This document shows positions 5,334 to 8,502 of a stretch of DNA of 8,502 nt, in pieces. The notes beneath the pieces were generated by a model, which saw only the letters and a program-made list of their open reading frames with translations, was not told the DNA's origin and did no database searches. Positions within the stretch are counted from its first letter, which is position 1; each line of letters begins with the position of its first letter. This DNA is from an uncultured Erysipelotrichaceae bacterium (lineage in GTDB: Bacteria; Bacillota_I; Bacilli_A; RFN20; CAG-826), in NCBI GenBank assembly GCA_900321535.1, contig ONWJ01000188.1:1-8502 (forward strand), written 5' to 3'. A program made the translations under genes and the position numbers.

Positions 5334-7249
5334 TTTTTGGCTTTGACGATAAGGACAACAGCGACGATGATACCGGCAACTAATAACACGCCACCACCAA
5401 TGGATGGAATCAGGATTGCTGCGGCGTTTTGCTTTGGAACATCAGGCTGAACTGGGGTTTCAGAAGTCGTCTGAGCAGGCTCGGGCTCGGAGGATACTGC
5501 TTGTTCTGATTGTTCTTCCGAAGAAACGGCTGGAACGCTGGCCTTTGTCACTTTGACGATATCGGAGAAAACGACCGCGCGGTATTTCGGTGTTGTGGAG
5601 GAGGCATAACTTGCTTGGTAGATTACCAAAGCATAATCCTCATGGTCTTCGATAAAGAATGGGCTAGCTTCGATTTCCTCTTCGTTAGGCCCGCCATAGG
5701 TGATGAAATGGCCTTTCGGTTTATATTCTTCAAATGGCAAAGTCGTTTCTAATTCATCGGGGATTTGCAAGGAAATTGCGAAATCCTTTAATTGTTCTGC
5801 GACATTATTCGTAATGCCGAAGACCTTTCCGTTGATGCCAGTTTTCCCCAGCACATTGGTCAAGGTTTCATAAGTCCAGAACCATCCTTCATATCCTCTT
5901 TCGGCCAGGTGACGGACGAATGCGGCTGTATGGTTGGAGGCATTCGTATCGACTGCCATATTCCTTCTGCCAAGCATTTCTAAGCTTGTCATCAATGTAC
6001 CATCACCATAGGAATTCAAATCAGCGGTTGGTACCTCAGGAATGGTCTCTTGCATTTTGACTAACTGCGGTACGTAGAAAGAGATGACGACGCATTGATC
6101 ATAGAAATCATATTCGTCGATATATTTCTTCAGGATTTCAACGCAGTCACTTGCCGAAGTTTTAATCTCGATGATGATTACGATATCCTTACCTTTGAAA
6201 TAGGTGAAGAACTCATCTAGCATCGGAATCGGAACGCCCTCGCCTTGCACAACATGGCGATTGATGGTGTCAATGCGGAATTGCTTTAATTCCTCGGCGG
6301 TGAGATCGGATACTCTTCCGGTACCGTTTGTGGTGGCGTCGATCGTGTCATCGTGCATGATGGCGAGCTTTTTATCCTTGGTGACCTGAATATCGATTTC
6401 AAAATGTGTGGCACCCGATTCATAAGCAGCGATGCAACCTTCTAAAGAATTCTCATATTGGGTTGAATAGAGTCCGCGATGAGCGATATTCAAGGCGTGT
6501 CGATTTAGATTATATTGACGGTTCAATGAGTTTTTGCTGAAGGCGCTTAAAACTTCAATCGCATGGTAGGGGTCATCATAGATTGCCCCATAAGCCCCAT
6601 CTGTGACTTCGCGAATTATCTCGATGTCACTGGAGGAACGGCTATTGACCCACACGCATTTGGTTCTTGCTTGGAAGAAATAAATGTTCGATTCAGTCGC
6701 TTGTTTTTGCGACAAGATAATGGTTCTTGCTCCCGCTTTGTTGGCTTGTTTTAAGGTTTCTCCTAATGGGAGGGTCTCTTGAGATGAACAATCAAGAACG
6801 CAGTGGAGAGTAACAACGCTTTCGTGAATGGACGATAAAAGAATGGGGTCAGGAGAAATAACGCCCATATCATAGATATTTGCAAGGTTGCAGTATTCGA
6901 CAAACTGAGTGGCTTTGGCTTGGGTATCGATATAATAGAGTGGAATCATCTTTCCTTTGATGAACCAATCATAGATATCCGCGTATTTCTCTGAGAAAGA
7001 GACGCCTTTGGAATTGGTTTGATATCCTTCTTCGTCGATATAGCAAACAACGTTAGAAGGTCGGGCGGAAGCCTCGCTATAGTCCATTAAGGTATCGAGG
7101 TCTTCAATATAAGAGTTCACGATGAAATCGCCCATTAGGTTGAGCCCAGGATCGTAGGTACCCGTCATCTGTTTATTGACGGCAGGCTTAATAATTCCCC
7201 CGCCTAATAGGAGCATGGTCAACCCTAAAGCAACCGATGTTTTGATCAT
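5315..7249 (-). CDS. Membrane-anchored glycerophosphodiester phosphodiesterase family protein
   Basis: This gene encodes 644 residues from ATG 7249-7247, with AAGAGGAA at 7256-7263 as ribosome binding site. The N-terminal hydrophobic segment (about 4-22) lacks a lipobox, so it is a type I signal or an anchor. Residues 253-490 are the GDPD TIM barrel: IAHRG (His257, Arg258), ENS, FEIDIQ (Glu284, Asp286), MHDD (His299), IIIEIK (Glu361, Lys363) and a late WFWTY segment. All of the HR/ExD/H catalytic set appears intact. Family enzymes hydrolyse glycerophosphodiesters to glycerol-3-phosphate and an alcohol. Residues about 60-245 look like a second, decayed barrel-like half without the HRG motif. 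Residues 500-570 are a beta-rich extension, followed by a Ser/Glu/Pro linker, a transmembrane helix (about 609-636) and a basic KAKKRRNSK tail. The catalytic part therefore faces outside. Likely substrates are glycerophosphodiester headgroups or glycerol-phosphate polymers such as lipoteichoic acid; this is inference. Confidence 0.9.
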   Translation of the reverse strand: MIKTSVALGLTMLLLGGGIIKPAVNKQMTGTYDPGLNLMGDFIVNSYIEDLDTLMDYSEASARPSNVVCYIDEEGYQTNSKGVSFSEKYADIYDWFIKGKMIPLYYIDTQAKATQFVEYCNLANIYDMGVISPDPILLSSIHESVVTLHCVLDCSSQETLPLGETLKQANKAGARTIILSQKQATESNIYFFQARTKCVWVNSRSSSDIEIIREVTDGAYGAIYDDPYHAIEVLSAFSKNSLNRQYNLNRHALNIAHRGLYSTQYENSLEGCIAAYESGATHFEIDIQVTKDKKLAIMHDDTIDATTNGTGRVSDLTAEELKQFRIDTINRHVVQGEGVPIPMLDEFFTYFKGKDIVIIIEIKTSASDCVEILKKYIDEYDFYDQCVVISFYVPQLVKMQETIPEVPTADLNSYGDGTLMTSLEMLGRRNMAVDTNASNHTAAFVRHLAERGYEGWFWTYETLTNVLGKTGINGKVFGITNNVAEQLKDFAISLQIPDELETTLPFEEYKPKGHFITYGGPNEEEIEASPFFIEDHEDYALVIYQASYASSTTPKYRAVVFSDIVKVTKASVPAVSSEEQSEQAVSSEPEPAQTTSETPVQPDVPKQNAAAILIPSIGGGVLLVAGIIVAVVLIVKAKKRRNSK

Positions 7250-7448
7250 AAGTTGTTCCTCTTGCCCATTATTATCGCCTGCGCGAGCATGAAATACAGG
7301 GAAAATCCGTAATGTGGTTAATTTTTTGATTCCAAATACAAATTTTCGAATATCTTTGCCATTCTTATTTGAATTAGATTAAAGAGGTTTGCCCTTGTCT
7401 TTGCATCACGGCCAAACTTGGAATAATCTTAAGAAAAGGTTGTTTGTT
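7250..7448. promoter_or_regulatory. Divergent intergenic region between GDPD and GH3 genes
   Basis: This 199-base region must hold promoters for both directions, since the flanking genes start at 7249 (minus) and 7449 (plus). It contains no gene. Ribosome binding sites are clear at both ends: AAGAGGAA at 7256-7263 for the minus gene and AAGAAAAGG at 7431-7439 for the plus gene. On the plus strand TTGCCA at 7357-7362 is a fair -35 word, but its downstream -10 is poor. An imperfect inverted repeat, TTCGAAT (7345-7351) and ATTTGAA (7367-7373), could be an operator, though AT-rich chance matches are likely. Confidence 0.5.
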
Positions 7449-8502
7449 ATGGCGAAAAAGTATTCCAAAAAAGAACAATGCCGTTTGTGCATGGGCGATG
7501 GGGATTGGTCGTTGCCAACGTTAAATGGAACGTTGCCCTCTATCACCATGAGCGACGCGACAATCGGTATGAGACATATCGATGAAAACGGCAAGCTTGT
7601 TCCTTCTATCGCTTATCCATCGACCTCAGTTCTTGCATCCACGTGGGACGAAAAGCTCGTTTGGAAAGCAGGCGAAAGCGTGGCAAACGACGCGATCGAC
7701 CGCAACGTCGACATCATTCTTGGCCCTGGAATCAATATCAAACGTTACCCTTTGAATGGGAGAAACTTTGAATATTTTTCGGAAGACCCATTACTAACCG
7801 GAATACTTGCAAGGGCCTATATCTATGGGGCACAAAGATGCCATGTTGGAACATCATTGAAGCATTATTGCGGGAATAACCACGAGCGAAGCAGGCATTG
7901 GCTTTCTTCAAATATCGATGAGAGAACCCTCCATGAGCTGTACTTAAGACCTTTTGAAATCGCTCTTGGCGCCAAGCCATGGACGGTCATGTCCTCTTAT
8001 AACTTGGTGAATGGGGTAAGGATGTCCGCGAACAAGATGCTTTATGAACACTTAAGGAAGCAAGGCTTTCAGGGACTCATCATTTCCGATTGGTGGGCAG
8101 TGAAAAACATGAAGGCTTCAATTGAATCTGGCCTTAACGTAGTAATGCCTTTCCAAAAAGATTTATATGAACCGTTTTATCAAGCGGCAATACAAGGCAA
8201 AGTCGACGCGAATCAACTAGAAGAAAATGCGGAGAGAGTTGCCTCCTTCATCGAAAAACACGCGAAAGAAAAAGTGCTCCGAAAGATAACGATGAGCATG
8301 AATCAAAGACGCAAACTTGCTCAGACAATTGAAGAAAAGGGCGCGGTTTTGCTGCGAAATCAAGAAAATGCATTGCCTTTAAAGAAGGAAGAAACCATTT
8401 TAGTTACCGGCGCACCGGCCTTCCATTATTACCATGGCGGAGGCTCTAGCAGCGTCATGCCAGAGCATGTTCCTGAGCCTTTGCTTCAGTGTTTGAAAAA
8501 CA
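7449..8502 (+). CDS. Glycoside hydrolase family 3 enzyme, beta-glucosidase-like (3' end beyond window)
   Basis: The start is ATG at 7449, with AAGAAAAGG ending 9 bases upstream; 351 codons are visible before the edge. There is no signal peptide, so it should be cytoplasmic. Motifs of the GH3 N-terminal barrel appear in order: SDATIGMRH (Asp36, sugar-binding position), GPGINIKRYP (92-101), GRNFEYFSEDP (104-114), SLKHYCGNNHE (136-146, the Lys-His pair), MSSYNLVNG (181-189) and IISDWWAV with Asp214 as the predicted nucleophile. The second domain begins near 290 (GAVLLRNQENALPL) and shows GGGSSSV (330-336). The acid/base residue would lie beyond the edge. The NagZ-type KH(F/I)PGHG motif is absent, so a beta-glucosidase/xylosidase-like glycosidase is more likely than a cell-wall recycling hexosaminidase. 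Family members of this architecture are usually 650-800 residues, so about half is missing. The substrate cannot be read from the sequence. Confidence 0.93.
   Translation, partial: MAKKYSKKEQCRLCMGDGDWSLPTLNGTLPSITMSDATIGMRHIDENGKLVPSIAYPSTSVLASTWDEKLVWKAGESVANDAIDRNVDIILGPGINIKRYPLNGRNFEYFSEDPLLTGILARAYIYGAQRCHVGTSLKHYCGNNHERSRHWLSSNIDERTLHELYLRPFEIALGAKPWTVMSSYNLVNGVRMSANKMLYEHLRKQGFQGLIISDWWAVKNMKASIESGLNVVMPFQKDLYEPFYQAAIQGKVDANQLEENAERVASFIEKHAKEKVLRKITMSMNQRRKLAQTIEEKGAVLLRNQENALPLKKEETILVTGAPAFHYYHGGGSSSVMPEHVPEPLLQCLKN

Noticed and set aside
5315..5430. Sortase cell-wall anchor at the C terminus of the GDPD protein
   Set aside because: A hydrophobic helix and basic tail are present, but there is no LPXTG-like motif before the helix. 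A plain transmembrane anchor fits better.
7406..7980. Minus-strand open frames 7406-7594 and 7738-7980
   Set aside because: Both are shadows of the GH3 gene, whose plus-strand frame carries the whole series of family motifs.

Overview
The window carries five protein genes. Four are on the minus strand and encode exported surface proteins: three lipoproteins and one membrane-anchored enzyme. The fifth, a glycoside hydrolase, diverges on the plus strand. I see no RNA gene, transposase, integrase, CRISPR array or plasmid gene. Strong GGAGG-type ribosome binding sites, lipoboxes, Ser/Glu/Thr-rich linkers after the lipidated cysteine, InlB-type B-repeats and moderate base composition suggest a Bacillota host. 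An uncultured gut member of the Bacilli or Erysipelotrichia type is my guess, with low confidence, because no phylogenetic marker is present. The Trp codons I read are TGG, so the standard reading fits.

Layout on the minus strand, read in the direction of transcription from the right: 7249-5315 is a secreted, C-terminally membrane-anchored glycerophosphodiester phosphodiesterase (GDPD) family protein. It overlaps by 4 bases the gene at 5318-3744, a lipoprotein with a phosphodiester glycosidase (NAGPA-like) domain. After a 122-base gap comes 3621-997, an 874-residue lipoprotein with Thr-Pro repeats, one InlB B-repeat and three copies of a module I do not recognise. A rho-independent terminator follows at 954-975. 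At 773 a further lipoprotein gene starts and runs off the left edge. It has a collagen-like Gly-X-Y tract, an InlB B-repeat and at least the first half of the same unrecognised module. On the plus strand, 7449-8502 is the N-terminal part of a cytoplasmic GH3-family glycosidase. It is divergent from the GDPD gene across a 199-base AT-rich region.

The GDPD/phosphodiester glycosidase pair is translationally coupled. Both enzymes act on phosphodiesters and both are displayed on the outer face of the membrane, so they plausibly process a polymer such as teichoic or lipoteichoic acid or another phosphodiester-linked glycan. The two large lipoproteins look like adhesive or ligand-binding display proteins. 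Their shared module, with the signature SWRT...EGR...PANGYG.P...P.GGF, is the most novel protein feature here. The GH3 enzyme has no signal peptide and could hydrolyse imported oligosaccharides. A link between it and the surface genes rests only on adjacency.
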